This document shows, piece after piece, positions 1 through 8,993 of a stretch of 64,000 nucleotides of DNA. The notes under the pieces are model-generated. The model was not told the origin of the DNA. It did not search any database and saw only the letters and a program-made list of their open reading frames with translations. Both the position numbers and the translations under genes were made by a program. The stretch lies in assembly GCF_030866825.1 (NCBI RefSeq), contig NZ_CP133020.1:3410001-3474000 (forward strand), in the 5' to 3' direction. This DNA is from Rathayibacter sp. SW19. GTDB taxonomy: Bacteria; Actinomycetota; Actinomycetes; Actinomycetales; Microbacteriaceae. Position 1 is the stretch's first letter. Every line of letters begins with the position of its first letter.

Positions 1-2
1 CG

Positions 3-1091
3 GTCGGTGCGGCTCGTGCGGTGGGAACCACTCCCGGGCGGCTACGTGGCCGCGATCTCGCCAAGCCATTCCGCGGTGTCCGCACACTGGAGCCGCAACG
101 GTCTGAGACGCACGAGAAAACAGCTGAGCAAACCAAGTCGTCCATCGACCCTGAGGAGGAGCGCCGCCTCGAGGCACTGAAACCGGCGCGGGCGTACTCG
201 CACCGGATGCGCGAGTGCGAATTCTTCAGTCATGAGACCGCTGGCCTCATCTGGAGAGCGCCACTTCGTGCCACGCACAGGATCGACACGGCCGACGGGA
301 TCGATCTGGTCGACACGGCCGACGGGATCGATCTGGCCGGCAGGGTCGACACGGCCGACGGGATCGACACAGCCGGGAAGAGCCGCAAGAACCACAACGG
401 CCCGCCGGTGCGGTTCGGCCACGATCCCGTGCCTCACGTGAGCGTGCTCTACGGTGATTCGGCGCCGCGGGCACGCGGCGTCCATGGGCATCGACTGGCT
501 GGCGATCCGTCGCACCTGCAGCTGCACGACGGCATGAGGGTTGCCTCGCCGGCGCTCACCTGGGTGACGCTCAGCCATCTCCCGCTGTACGACCTCGTCG
601 CTGTCGGAGACTACTTCGCGCGCGTGTGGAGGAAGGAGGGCTTTTACCGCGTCAATCCCGGAATGCCGCCGTTGGCAAGCCTGGCACAATTGAGCGCGGC
701 GGTCGAGGAGGGCCGGCGCACGGGCATCCGTTCGTTGCGTGCGGCGCTTCCGTTGATCCGCACAGACGCGTGGTCGCGTCCGGAGACCTGGACCCGCCTG
801 ACACTCACGGATGCCGGACTCCCCGAGCCTGTTCTCAATCGTGACCAGTACGACCGCTACGGCGATTTTCTTGCGTGCGTCGACCTCGCCTACCCCGCGC
901 TCAAGATTGCAATCGAGTACCAGGGGCAGCACCATGCCGCTCAGTACGCACGCGACATCGAACGCGTCGAACGGATGCGCGCGGAGGGATGGATCGTCAT
1001 CCAGGTTTCTTCGGTGCTTCTGTTCGATCATCCGGCAGAGCTCGTGCGGCGAGTGCGCGCCGCACTCATCGAGCGCGGCTGGCGCGACTGA
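3..1091 (+). CDS. DUF559/AbiEi-like endonuclease-fold protein, 5' end outside window
   Basis: The reading frame is open from the first bases, so the true start probably lies upstream; the first in-window start is a GTG at 21. The N-terminal part has the RLRGRDL...FRGVR pattern common in actinobacterial proteins that pair an AbiEi-like region with a C-terminal DUF559 (Vsr-like, PD-(D/E)XK fold) domain. That domain occupies roughly the last 110 residues and shows ACVDLAYPALKIAIEYQGQHH followed by RVERMRAEGWIVIQVS, with the Asp and Glu-Tyr positions expected of the family. Function in the cell is unknown; such genes are widespread and single. A 27-bp tandem repeat expands the middle of the protein. 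Family call is good, biochemical activity is not shown. Confidence 0.75.
   Translation, partial: VGAARAVGTTPGRLRGRDLAKPFRGVRTLEPQRSETHEKTAEQTKSSIDPEEERRLEALKPARAYSHRMRECEFFSHETAGLIWRAPLRATHRIDTADGIDLVDTADGIDLAGRVDTADGIDTAGKSRKNHNGPPVRFGHDPVPHVSVLYGDSAPRARGVHGHRLAGDPSHLQLHDGMRVASPALTWVTLSHLPLYDLVAVGDYFARVWRKEGFYRVNPGMPPLASLAQLSAAVEEGRRTGIRSLRAALPLIRTDAWSRPETWTRLTLTDAGLPEPVLNRDQYDRYGDFLACVDLAYPALKIAIEYQGQHHAAQYARDIERVERMRAEGWIVIQVSSVLLFDHPAELVRRVRAALIERGWRD
282..371 (+). repeat. 27-bp in-frame tandem repeat inside the DUF559 gene
   Basis: Three copies of a unit reading GTCGACACGGCCGACGGGAT plus CGATCTG encode the nonapeptide VDTADGIDL. Copies begin at 282, 309 and 345; the third is separated by 9 bp (still in frame). 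It lengthens a linker between the two halves of the protein. Confidence 0.85.
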
Positions 1092-1117
1092 GGGCGGTGG
1101 CCGGATGCAGACCCTCG

Positions 1118-1175
1118 TTCATAGTGCGCGAAGTGCTCGATTGTCGAACCATTCCGACACTTCGCGCACTATGAA
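1118..1175. repeat. Intergenic stem-loop, family A (18-bp perfect arms)
   Basis: Left arm 1118-1135 TTCATAGTGCGCGAAGTG and right arm 1158-1175 are perfect reverse complements around a 22-nt loop. The same core TTCATAGTGCGC recurs in the stem-loop at 7668-7735. It is followed at about 1180-1270 by a purine-rich low-complexity stretch built on GAGCGGGA. No T-run follows, so it is not a standard terminator. Confidence 0.8.
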
Positions 1176-1312
1176 AGTGGAGCGAGCGGGAGCGGAAGCG
1201 AGCGGGAGCGGCAGCGAGCGGGAAGTGGAGTGAGCGGGAACGAGCCCGAGCGGGAACGGGAGCGAGCGGCAGCGTGCGCGCCAAGCACGATCGACTTTGG
1301 CAAGATAGACGG

Positions 1313-2824
1313 ATGTCTCGCACCGCCCACCCGACTCGCACCATCCGCCCGCCGCGCCCACTGCTGAGACTGCGCGTCTCTCTGGCAGAAAGCGAGCCCG
1401 AGATCTGGCGACTGCTCGAAGTCGACGCCGGGCTGAGCCTCGCCGAACTGCACGATGTGCTGCAACTCGCGTTCGGCTGGCGCGATTCCCACCTGCACAA
1501 TTTCGCCGACCATGAGCAGTACCTGCCGCAGAATCAGCTACCACGGATCGGTCGCAAGCCGCGCGTGTGGGCCTCCGACGAGCCCTACGTCGAGCCGGTT
1601 GACGGCCAACTGTCCGAACGCGACTGGACCCTCACCCAGGTCTTCGACGGTTTCGACGGCCCGCTCTACTACGAATACGACTTCGGCGATGGCTGGAATC
1701 ATCAGATCGAACTCGTCGAGCGCATCGCGGATGCTCCGGATGCGCCCAAGGCGCTGCTGCTGCGCGGCGAGCGGCGCGGCCCGCTCGACGACTCCGGCGG
1801 CATCGGTGGCTACGAAGAGAAGCTGGAAATCCTCGCCGACCCGAAGCATCCGGAGCACGATTTCATCGCCGACTGGGTCCACTGGGTCAGCGGCGCTTGG
1901 ACGCCATTCGACCCCGAATTAGTCGAATTCGACCACATCAATCAAGAGCTCGCAATTCGATTCGACGGTGGTCTCGGCATGTCGGGATTGCCGACGGATG
2001 CTTTCCCCGGCTCCTCTGCATCGGCCAGCGCCGGGCTGACTGCCGCGGAAGCCGCGCTCGCTGCCACGCCCCCGCTGCTGGACGACGCCGCAATCGTCGA
2101 TCTCCTGACACGAATACCGGTTTCGGCGCGCATCGAGTTGCGCGGTCTGCTGCGCCGTTCCGGCGCGCTGGCGCCCGCGAACATCGACTCGGCGACGGCC
2201 GCGGCCATGGTGGAGCCGTTCCTCTGGTTTGTGCGCAAAGCGGGGGCTGATGGCATCCGGTTGACGCAGGCGGGTTGGCTGCCGCCGGCAGTTGTCTCTG
2301 ACGCAATTCGCGAGCTCGGTTGGAAGAACCGTTGGATCGGCATGATGAACCGCGAGGAGCGCACTCCGCCGATCGCCAATTTGCGCGCAGATGCCGTTCG
2401 GTTCGGCTTGCTGCGCAAGAGCAAGGGTGTGCTGCACGCCACCGCTGCCGCCCGCAAATTGCTCGACGACCCGGGCGCGCTCTTACGGATGCTTGCGGGC
2501 GCCATCCTGCGCCGCGCCCGGTCCGACATCGAGCGCGACATCACCGTGCTCGTCGCGTTGGATCTGGCAACCGGGCACACAACGCAGGTGCCGTCGGGAT
2601 TCGGGTACGAATCGAGCAGCATCCTGTACGGGCTTGAAGTGCTCGGTTGGGGTGGGCCGGGCGGAGGGCCGCTGACCGACGAGATGATTTCGAGTTCACT
2701 GCATCAGATGATCCGCCAGCTCGACCCGCTCGATGTCTTCGAGCAGACCGTGTGGAGGCACGGCGAGGCCACAGAACACGGTCGCGCGTTCGGCCGACTG
2801 ATGTTGCGTGCTCCGATCGAATAG
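1313..2824 (+). CDS. Plasmid pRiA4b ORF-3 family protein
   Basis: The N-terminal about 190 residues match the pRiA4b ORF-3 (IS1096 TnpR-like) domain: LRVSLAESEPEIWRLLEV, then LAELHDVLQLAFGWRDSHLH and YEYDFGDGWNHQIEL, which is the family hallmark. The rest (about 300 residues) is an uncharacterised winged-helix-like extension found in long actinobacterial members. No enzymatic role is established for the family. I chose ATG at 1313; an in-frame GTG at 1274 would add 13 basic residues with no similarity. It stands alone between two intergenic repeats. Confidence 0.8.
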   Translation: MSRTAHPTRTIRPPRPLLRLRVSLAESEPEIWRLLEVDAGLSLAELHDVLQLAFGWRDSHLHNFADHEQYLPQNQLPRIGRKPRVWASDEPYVEPVDGQLSERDWTLTQVFDGFDGPLYYEYDFGDGWNHQIELVERIADAPDAPKALLLRGERRGPLDDSGGIGGYEEKLEILADPKHPEHDFIADWVHWVSGAWTPFDPELVEFDHINQELAIRFDGGLGMSGLPTDAFPGSSASASAGLTAAEAALAATPPLLDDAAIVDLLTRIPVSARIELRGLLRRSGALAPANIDSATAAAMVEPFLWFVRKAGADGIRLTQAGWLPPAVVSDAIRELGWKNRWIGMMNREERTPPIANLRADAVRFGLLRKSKGVLHATAAARKLLDDPGALLRMLAGAILRRARSDIERDITVLVALDLATGHTTQVPSGFGYESSSILYGLEVLGWGGPGGGPLTDEMISSSLHQMIRQLDPLDVFEQTVWRHGEATEHGRAFGRLMLRAPIE

Positions 2825-2838
2825 CCGTAGTTGCGGAA

Positions 2839-2942
2839 CGCCGAAGCCCAGAACGTCGAAGCTCGGCTCGTCGAAGCTCAGCGCGCCGAAGCCCGGCTCG
2901 TCAAAGCTCAGCCCATCAAGCTCAGCCCATCGAAGCCCAGCC
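2839..2942 (+). repeat. 15-bp tandem repeat, seven units, intergenic
   Basis: Units of the form CGTCGAAGCTCAGCG run from 2839 to 2942 (six of 15 bp, one of 14 bp) directly after the stop codon of the pRiA4b-like gene. The same 15-bp periodicity appears inside genes at 43.87, 51.12, 57.71 and 59.02 kb. Confidence 0.8.
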
Positions 2943-2978
2943 CGTCAGCGGCTGCCGCACCCGTCGAGGCAGCCACTC

Positions 2979-3365
2979 TCACACCAACATGATCTCGGCG
3001 CCATAGGCAACAAGCCGCAAATCCGAGGTGAGCAGGGTGAGCCCCTCCACGCGGGCCTGGGCGACGAGAATGCGATCGAAAGGGTCTGTGTGGCTTGGCG
3101 ACACGTCAACGACCGCCGCCGCATGTGCGCTCGTCACATCCAGTTCGAAGTAACCCGATTCGACGAGCCCGCGGCGAAGCACCGCTGGCGCTACGGAGAA
3201 TCCTGGCTTGCCCAGCGACGTCTTGATCGCTACCTCCCATATCGAGGCGGCGCTAAACACCAGCCGGTTTTCGGCATCTTCAAGCAGCTGCCGCGCGCGC
3301 TGGCTCAGCCGATGGGGAGAATACGCGGCCCATAGCAGGATGTGCGTGTCTAGCAGCAGGTTCAT
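2979..3365 (-). CDS. vapC: PIN-domain toxin, VapC family
   Basis: A 128-residue PIN-domain ribonuclease. The start MNLLLDTHILLWA carries the first metal-binding Asp, SAASIWEVAIK the conserved Glu, and SHTDPFDRILVAQA the third and fourth acidic positions, ending in LLTSDLRL. Known VapC toxins cleave tRNA or rRNA and are neutralised by the partner. The ATG overlaps the stop codon of the upstream antitoxin gene (ATGA), so the two are translationally coupled. Length and motifs are complete, so it is probably functional. Confidence 0.9.
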   Translation of the reverse strand: MNLLLDTHILLWAAYSPHRLSQRARQLLEDAENRLVFSAASIWEVAIKTSLGKPGFSVAPAVLRRGLVESGYFELDVTSAHAAAVVDVSPSHTDPFDRILVAQARVEGLTLLTSDLRLVAYGAEIMLV

Positions 3366-3613
3366 TCCGGATCAACCGAACCGTCGAAAAGCATGCTGAT
3401 CTCATCGGACGCCCACGCGTCGAAGTCGTCAGGGATGCTCGCCATTCCGGCGAGAAAGCCCAGACGCGGTGGTGGTTTCGCCGGCGCATCCAGTCGAGTG
3501 AGTTTGGCAATCGGCCGCCCGGCCTTCGCGATGACGATAGTTTCGCCCCTCGATGCATCGTCCACAAGCCGCGAAAAATGAGTCTTCGCGTCATGAATAT
3601 TTACTGTGCGCAT
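3362..3613 (-). CDS. Phd/YefM-type antitoxin
   Basis: An 83-residue antitoxin. The N-terminus MRTVNIHDAKTHFSRLVDDA with GETIVIAKAGRPIAKL is the classic Phd/YefM DNA-binding fold; the acidic C-terminus (SIPDDFDAWASDEISMLFDG) is the usual toxin-wrapping tail. A longer frame reaches 3691 but the family N-terminus begins at the ATG at 3613. It precedes and overlaps the VapC gene, and is expected to repress the pair through the palindrome at 3674. Confidence 0.9.
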   Translation of the reverse strand: MRTVNIHDAKTHFSRLVDDASRGETIVIAKAGRPIAKLTRLDAPAKPPPRLGFLAGMASIPDDFDAWASDEISMLFDGSVDPE

Positions 3614-3673
3614 ACGACGATCCCCGGCAGAACCGATTGGCGATACGGATGAAACTGACTGGACTAACTCCAA

Positions 3674-3686
3674 TAGACTAAGTCTA
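3674..3686. promoter_or_regulatory. Palindrome upstream of the VapBC pair
   Basis: TAGACT-A-AGTCTA is a perfect 13-bp palindrome about 60 bp before the antitoxin start, in an AT-richer stretch. Position and symmetry fit an autoregulatory operator; this is inference. Confidence 0.5.
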
Positions 3687-3826
3687 GTCATGCATACACC
3701 GTCGATCGAGGATCATGTCACAACGCTATGGGTCACACCGACCTGCTCGAGCCCAGAACCGTCAATCTGTGGAGAGATCGCCGCACTCGCCCGCTGTGCA
3801 CAGCCGGCAACGACTACCGTTAGCGT

Positions 3827-5761
3827 ATGACGCCGCCAGAATCTGACACCGCGACTGCAACAGCCGCAGACGCACAACCCGACATCACGTTCTCCGACCT
3901 CGGCCTCGACGACGCCGTACTGAAGGCCGTGAAGGACATCGGCTACGAAACCCCATCGGCGATCCAGGCTGCGACGATTCCACCGTTGATGGCCGGCCGC
4001 GACGTCATCGGCCTCGCTCAGACCGGCACTGGCAAGACGGCCGCGTTCGCCCTGCCGATCCTCTCCCGCCTCGATCCGGCCCAGAAGAGCGTGCAGGCGC
4101 TCGTGCTCTCCCCCACCCGCGAACTCGCCCTCCAGGTCTGCGAGGCGTTCGAGTCGTACGCAGCGCACCTGCACGGCGTGCGCATGTTGCCGATCTACGG
4201 GGGTCAGGGATACGGCATCCAGTTGTCGGCGTTGCGGCGCGGCGTGCAGGTCGTGGTCGGCACGCCCGGTCGCATCATGGACCACCTCGACAAAGGCACC
4301 CTCGACCTGAGCGAGCTGAAATACCTCGTGCTCGACGAGGCCGACGAGATGCTCAAGATGGGCTTCGCGGAGGATGTCGAAACCATCCTCTCCGGAACCC
4401 CAGACGACAAGCAGGTAGCCCTGTTCTCGGCGACGATGCCGGCGCAGATCCGCCGCATCTCGGCGAAATACCTGCACGACGCCGAAGAGATCACGATCAA
4501 GCGCAAGACGACGACCTCGGCGAACACCACGCAGCGCTACCTGATCGTGTCGTATCCGCAGAAGGTCGACGCGCTCACGCGCATCCTCGAGGTGGAGAAT
4601 TTCGAGGGCATGATCGTCTTCGTGCGCACCAAGAGCGAGACGGAGACGCTTGCCGAGAAACTACGCGCGCGCGGCTATTCGGCGGCGGCGATCAGCGGCG
4701 ATGTCGCTCAGGCGCAACGCGAACGCACCGTGAACCAGCTTAAGAGCGGCAAGCTGGACATTCTCGTCGCAACGGATGTCGCCGCCCGCGGCCTCGACGT
4801 CGACCGCATCAGCCATGTGGTCAATTTCGACATTCCGATCGACACCGAGTCGTACGTGCACCGCATCGGCCGCACCGGCCGTGCCGGGCGCACCGGCGAT
4901 GCGATCAGCTTCGTCACCCCCCGCGAACGACGGATGCTCACCGCCATCGAGAAGGCGACCCGCCAACCGCTCACGCAGATGCAGCTGCCCAGTGTCGAGA
5001 ATGTGAACGCGACGCGGCTCAGCCGCTTCGACGACGCCATCACGGCTGCGTTGGAGCAAGAAGCACGCATCGCAGCGTTCCGGGACATCGTCGGCCACTA
5101 TGTCGAACACCACGACGTGCCGGAAGGCGATGTCGCCGCAGCCTTGGCCGTGGTCGCCCAGGGTGACACTCCCCTGCTGCTGTCGGAGGAGGATGTGCGC
5201 CGCGAGCAGCGCGAACAACGGGAGCAGCGCGAACGCGACCGGGAGGCACGCGGCGATCGACCAGCCCGTGCCGGGCGGGATAGCCGAGAAGGTAGAGACA
5301 GTCGTGGGCGCGACAGTCGGGATCACCGGGACAGCCGCGGCGACCGAGACAGCCGCGGCGAGCGCGGCGAGCGCGGCACGTGGGGTGAACGCGCCGCGCG
5401 CAACGACCGAAGTGACCGCGGCGATCGCAGCGATCGCAGCGATCGCGGTTCGGGGCCGGAGCGGCGCGCGCGCCCGGGATCCGGCCCGATGGCGATGTAC
5501 CGCATCGCGGTCGGCAAGCGCCAGAAGGTGGAGCCTCGCCAGATCGTCGGCGCACTCGCGAACGAGGGCGGGCTGAGCCGGCAGGATTTCGGGGCGATCG
5601 ACATCCGCCCGGACTTCTCGCTCGTCGAGTTGCCGGCGCATCTGCCGGATGAGGTGCTCTCCCGACTGACCGGCACCCGCATCGGAGGCAAACTCATCGA
5701 GCTGCGCCCCGACCGTGGTGGCGCTGCGCGCCGCAGTTCGGGCGGCAGGGAGGCACGATGA
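3827..5761 (+). CDS. deaD: DEAD-box ATP-dependent RNA helicase (DeaD/CsdA type)
   Basis: A 644-residue cytosolic RNA helicase for ribosome assembly and mRNA turnover. The Q motif is near residue 22-47, Walker A AQTGTGKT near 65-72, PTRELALQ, DEADEM near 170, SAT, and the C-terminal RecA domain carries VATDVAARGLDV and HRIGRTGRAGRTG. A DbpA-like RNA-binding domain (residues about 560-630, YRIAVGKRQKVEPRQIVGAL) follows an arginine/aspartate repeat tract (DSRG, DRSDRG) of about 70 residues. The stop overlaps the next start (ATGA), so the next gene is probably co-translated. Confidence 0.95.
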   Translation: MTPPESDTATATAADAQPDITFSDLGLDDAVLKAVKDIGYETPSAIQAATIPPLMAGRDVIGLAQTGTGKTAAFALPILSRLDPAQKSVQALVLSPTRELALQVCEAFESYAAHLHGVRMLPIYGGQGYGIQLSALRRGVQVVVGTPGRIMDHLDKGTLDLSELKYLVLDEADEMLKMGFAEDVETILSGTPDDKQVALFSATMPAQIRRISAKYLHDAEEITIKRKTTTSANTTQRYLIVSYPQKVDALTRILEVENFEGMIVFVRTKSETETLAEKLRARGYSAAAISGDVAQAQRERTVNQLKSGKLDILVATDVAARGLDVDRISHVVNFDIPIDTESYVHRIGRTGRAGRTGDAISFVTPRERRMLTAIEKATRQPLTQMQLPSVENVNATRLSRFDDAITAALEQEARIAAFRDIVGHYVEHHDVPEGDVAAALAVVAQGDTPLLLSEEDVRREQREQREQRERDREARGDRPARAGRDSREGRDSRGRDSRDHRDSRGDRDSRGERGERGTWGERAARNDRSDRGDRSDRSDRGSGPERRARPGSGPMAMYRIAVGKRQKVEPRQIVGALANEGGLSRQDFGAIDIRPDFSLVELPAHLPDEVLSRLTGTRIGGKLIELRPDRGGAARRSSGGREAR

Positions 5762-6681
5762 CCGCTGGAGAACACGCCGCACGAGAGCACGCCGTTCGCG
5801 CCATGTGGACGCTCTTCGAGCCGATCCACGCTGTGAGCTATTTCGCACCACACGCTCGCGAGGCCTTCGCTGACATCGGTCTCACTCGCTACTGGGACGG
5901 CTACTTCGCCGGCCGCGCCGCACCACTCGGGCCCGTGCCCGCTGCACCCGTCGTCGCGATCTTCAACGGCTTCTCCCCGTTTCTGGTCGGGCGTGCGCTG
6001 CCCGCCGCCTGGGGCGTCGCATCCGTCGACGAGGTGTTGGATGCCCGCTCCCGCGGCGCAGCCGCAGCGCTACGGTCGGTCGTCGCGGACGAGTCACTCG
6101 TCGCCGAAGCCGCGTCCGCCCTCACACCGGTCGCGCAACGGATCGATGTTGCGGGCCGACCGCTGGCCGCCGCGAACCGTGCTCTGCCCGAGGAGTCCGA
6201 CCCGTATCGCCAGTTGTGGCGGGCGGCGACGATCCTGCGCGAGCATCGCGGTGACGGGCACGTGACATCACTGCTGAGCGAAGGCATCGCCGGGCTCGCC
6301 GCAATTGTGCTGCGGAGCGCCATCGACATCGAGTCGACGACGATGAAACGGGCTCGCGGCTGGAGCGAGGCCGAGTGGGACGCGCAGGCCGACGAGTTGA
6401 TCGCGCGCGGTTTGCTTACTGCAGATCGTGCGATCACACCCGCGGGATCGGCGGCCATCGACAACGCCGAGCACCTCACGAACCGGCTCGCCCAGCGGCC
6501 GTGGAGCGCGCTCGACGACACCGGTCTCACCGGCATCGCGCGCCTGATCGCGCCGATCGCACACGCGTGCGGCACGTTTTTTCCGTACCCGAATCCGATT
6601 GGGATGCCGCAGCCCTGGAACCCAGACGACGACCCGGATGCTGTGGCGATTTCCGAGGTGCCGGTCAAGTCGGCGAGGTAG
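5758..6681 (+). CDS. SCO6745 family protein
   Basis: A 307-residue actinobacterial protein that matches the SCO6745 family, an uncharacterised helical group with a MarR-like winged-helix C-terminal part. Visible hallmarks are MWTLFEPIHAVSYFAPHAREAF at the N-terminus and a C-terminal ALDDTGLTGIARLIAPIA segment. The function is unknown. It overlaps the DeaD stop codon by 4 nt, suggesting coupling, but similar proteins are found in other contexts, so a role with the helicase is not implied. Confidence 0.75.
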   Translation: MTAGEHAAREHAVRAMWTLFEPIHAVSYFAPHAREAFADIGLTRYWDGYFAGRAAPLGPVPAAPVVAIFNGFSPFLVGRALPAAWGVASVDEVLDARSRGAAAALRSVVADESLVAEAASALTPVAQRIDVAGRPLAAANRALPEESDPYRQLWRAATILREHRGDGHVTSLLSEGIAGLAAIVLRSAIDIESTTMKRARGWSEAEWDAQADELIARGLLTADRAITPAGSAAIDNAEHLTNRLAQRPWSALDDTGLTGIARLIAPIAHACGTFFPYPNPIGMPQPWNPDDDPDAVAISEVPVKSAR

Positions 6682-6818
6682 CTAGGCATCCAAACGGTGG
6701 TGGCTGGAAGCGTGCGCTCGCGCGTGGTCTGTCGTCGGGCATGCGACAGCCACGGCCGCACGTGCCCCCGCCGGCGTCGCCGCATGCCTCGACGTGCGGA
6801 GTCATGAGACCATGAGCC

Positions 6819-7511
6819 ATGTCCAACCCGGTCGCCCGCCTGCGCGCTGCGCTCGCCAACGAGTCCTCACTTCGATCGTGGACGGTCGACACCAACGACG
6901 GCATCATCGCGACCGCAGGAATCTTGGAAGGGTTCGCCGGCGCGGGGGCAAGCGAAATGGTCCTGATCACGGCGGCGATCGTGGCTGCCATTGCGGGCGG
7001 GCTGAGCCTCGGCGGGGCGAAATGGTCCGAGGAGGCTGCCGAGCGCGAGGCGCAATTGCGTCTGGCCGCGGAAGAAGCGGAACAACTCGCAACGAGCCCC
7101 GAGGATGAGATGAGCGAACTCGCCGGGTACTACGAGGGGCGCGGGGTCTCGCCGGAGGTGGCAGCACTGGTCGCCGAGCAGCTCACCGCGCGCGACGCTC
7201 TCGCGGCACAGCTCGAAGCCGAGCACGGCATCCGCGAGGTGATGTCGCGATCGGCACCCGTCTGGGCGGGCGTTTCGGCGAGCATCGCGTTCATGGTGGG
7301 CGCGGTCATTCCACTGCTGATCACCGTGCTGGTGCCTGTGCAAATCGAGACCTGGGCGATCCTGCTCGCGGTCGTGCTCTCGCTCACCTTCACGTCGATC
7401 ATCGGCGCGCGCAGCGGCCATATCACGGTGATAGGTACCCTAATCCGCACGCTGACCGTCGGGATCGGCACCCTCGGCATCAGCTATCTCGCGGGGCTGC
7501 TGTTGTTCTGA
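6819..7511 (+). CDS. VIT1/CCC1-type metal transporter
   Basis: A 230-residue integral membrane protein. The N-terminus WTVDTNDGIIATAGILEGFAGA and the next helix with AIAGGLSLGGAKWSEEAAEREA are the signature of the VIT1/CCC1 family, which moves Fe(II)/Mn(II). A charged helical domain (residues about 75-140, rich in Glu) corresponds to the cytosolic metal-binding domain, then three hydrophobic helices complete the five-helix fold. No linked metal regulator is seen. Confidence 0.85.
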   Translation: MSNPVARLRAALANESSLRSWTVDTNDGIIATAGILEGFAGAGASEMVLITAAIVAAIAGGLSLGGAKWSEEAAEREAQLRLAAEEAEQLATSPEDEMSELAGYYEGRGVSPEVAALVAEQLTARDALAAQLEAEHGIREVMSRSAPVWAGVSASIAFMVGAVIPLLITVLVPVQIETWAILLAVVLSLTFTSIIGARSGHITVIGTLIRTLTVGIGTLGISYLAGLLLF

Positions 7512-7667
7512 GCGGATTGGCGGGGCTGCTGCCGTTCTGAGCGGGATGGTGGGGCAGGAGCCCGCCTTGACGACGTTGCGCGCGCATCCAGTTGCTCGAC
7601 CAATGCAGCGTGATGCGCCGCGCACCGCCGCACCTCCACGCGCCCTCAGCCACCCGCGCCCGCGCCC

Positions 7668-7735
7668 CTCCGTTCATAGTGCGCAATCTGCTGTTTTGGC
7701 CGGTCAATCCAGCATTTCGCGCACTATGAACGGAG
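7668..7735. repeat. Intergenic stem-loop, family A, second copy
   Basis: Arms CTCCGTTCATAGTGCGC (7668-7684) and its perfect reverse complement (7719-7735) enclose a 34-nt loop that has a short inner pairing (CTGCTG with CAGCA). The core TTCATAGTGCGC is shared with the copy at 1118. No gene lies between 7512 and 7962; this element and the tandem repeat below fill the gap. Confidence 0.8.
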
Positions 7736-7760
7736 GGAACGCATCCGCGCGCGCATCCGC

Positions 7761-7838
7761 AATCCGCAGCGCGCAATCCGCAGCGCGCAATCCGCAGCGC
7801 GCAATCCGCAGCGCGCAGTCCGCAATTCGCAGTCCGCC
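7761..7838. repeat. 14-bp tandem repeat, about 5.5 copies
   Basis: Four exact copies of AATCCGCAGCGCGC (7761-7816), then a diverged copy (7817-7830) and a partial copy. It lies about 125 bp before the next gene and adjoins the family A stem-loop. Confidence 0.85.
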
Positions 7839-7962
7839 GTACGCACGAATGTCAGTGGCTCCCTGCAGTCTGGAACGTTCGCCACCCTGCGGATGCCGCG
7901 CCGCAATTCGCGACTAACTTCCGGCCCATGCAACGGGGCCTTGCGTCAAGGAATGCAATACC

Positions 7963-8859
7963 ATGCCAGATCCGAACCTGATCCTGAATTCTTACCTCCC
8001 GCCGGTGCGGCTCAGCACTGAGATTTCCTCGAGCGGTGCGGCCGCGAGTGCGGCTTCTCCAAGCGCGGCCGGCGCGATTGTTGGCGCGATCGTCGTGTTC
8101 CTGGTGCTCGCGGCCGGCGTGACGACGCTGATCATCTGGTGGCGGATGCGCCGGCGCGAGAAATCCCGCATCGCCGCCATGTCGCCCGCGGAACGCGAAC
8201 AGCACGATGCGGTCGTTGAATACCGTGCGGGCCTCGTGCTCGCACAGAAAGAGCTCGACGCCGAATCGCGCTCGCGTGCAACGCGGCTCAAGGCCGCCGA
8301 GAAGGTGCTCGCCGATGCGCACACGCTGGGCAGCGCCGCTGTCGCGCAATACCGCGGAAGGGACGGTTCGGCACGCGTTACGCAAAGCGACATCCAGGTT
8401 CCGCAGGGCGCGTTCCCGCTCACCGCAGCGGTGAACGCGACAGTCGACACGGCGGGCAATCTTGCGACAAGCAGCCGCTCCACCCTCACCCGCATCGCTG
8501 CGGGCGGGATTCTTTTCGGGCCGGTCGGCGTGATCGTCGGCGGCGTGGCAAAGAAGACGAACATGCACGACACCCGCGAGCTTTACTTGCTGATCGCCAG
8601 CGACTCGTTCGCGACACTGATCACGTGCAACCCGGACGACGGGCAACGAGTACGCCAGTTCGCCGTCGCCGTGCGGCAGGCCGCGCTGCACGCCGACCAG
8701 ATGCGGGCACTGCGTTCGCAGGCGGTTGCACATGCCGAACGGGCTCTCGCGTGGGAGCAGCAGAACACGACCCCAGTGGATGCCGCCCGCGCTCGCTTAC
8801 ACCAGGCGAGCGCGAACACAAGCCGAGTGGATGCCGCGACTCGCGCTCTCGAGGCATAG
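7963..8859 (+). CDS. Hypothetical single-pass membrane protein
   Basis: A 298-residue protein I do not recognise. After a short Ser/Ala-rich N-terminus there is one clear transmembrane helix (residues about 36-60, AGAIVGAIVVFLVLAAGVTTLI) followed by a positively charged WWRMRRREK stop-transfer segment, which predicts a cytosolic C-terminus. The cytosolic part has a helical region (MSPAEREQHDAVVEYRAGL), a middle Gly-rich segment (AAGGILFGPVGVIVGGVAKK), then an Ala/Arg-rich helix that is probably coiled coil. It may be a membrane-anchored surface-less scaffold, but nothing in the neighbourhood defines a role. Confidence 0.6.
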   Translation: MPDPNLILNSYLPPVRLSTEISSSGAAASAASPSAAGAIVGAIVVFLVLAAGVTTLIIWWRMRRREKSRIAAMSPAEREQHDAVVEYRAGLVLAQKELDAESRSRATRLKAAEKVLADAHTLGSAAVAQYRGRDGSARVTQSDIQVPQGAFPLTAAVNATVDTAGNLATSSRSTLTRIAAGGILFGPVGVIVGGVAKKTNMHDTRELYLLIASDSFATLITCNPDDGQRVRQFAVAVRQAALHADQMRALRSQAVAHAERALAWEQQNTTPVDAARARLHQASANTSRVDAATRALEA

Positions 8860-8909
8860 CGCGGCATCCGCTCGCTCAGCGCTAGCGCGGCATCCGCTCA
8901 CTCAGCGCT

Positions 8910-8965
8910 GGGGTGCGGACATCGGTCGCTTGCTCGCTGATTAAGGCGACAAATGTCCGCACCCC
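8910..8965. repeat. Intergenic stem-loop, family B
   Basis: Perfect 13-bp arms GGGGTGCGGACAT (8910-8922) and ATGTCCGCACCCC (8953-8965). Inner bases GCGACAAATGTCCGCACC recur in the element at 15222-15277, so this is a second dispersed family. Confidence 0.75.
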
Positions 8966-8993
8966 AACCGCTTCGCGGCGCGCCGAACGCAAC

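Noticed and set aside
4661..5851. 396-residue minus-strand open frame
   Set aside because: Antisense to the DeaD C-terminal region; low-complexity Ala/Val sequence.
7761..7838. Possible CRISPR array from 14-bp repeats
   Set aside because: Units are directly adjacent, without spacers, and much shorter than CRISPR repeats.
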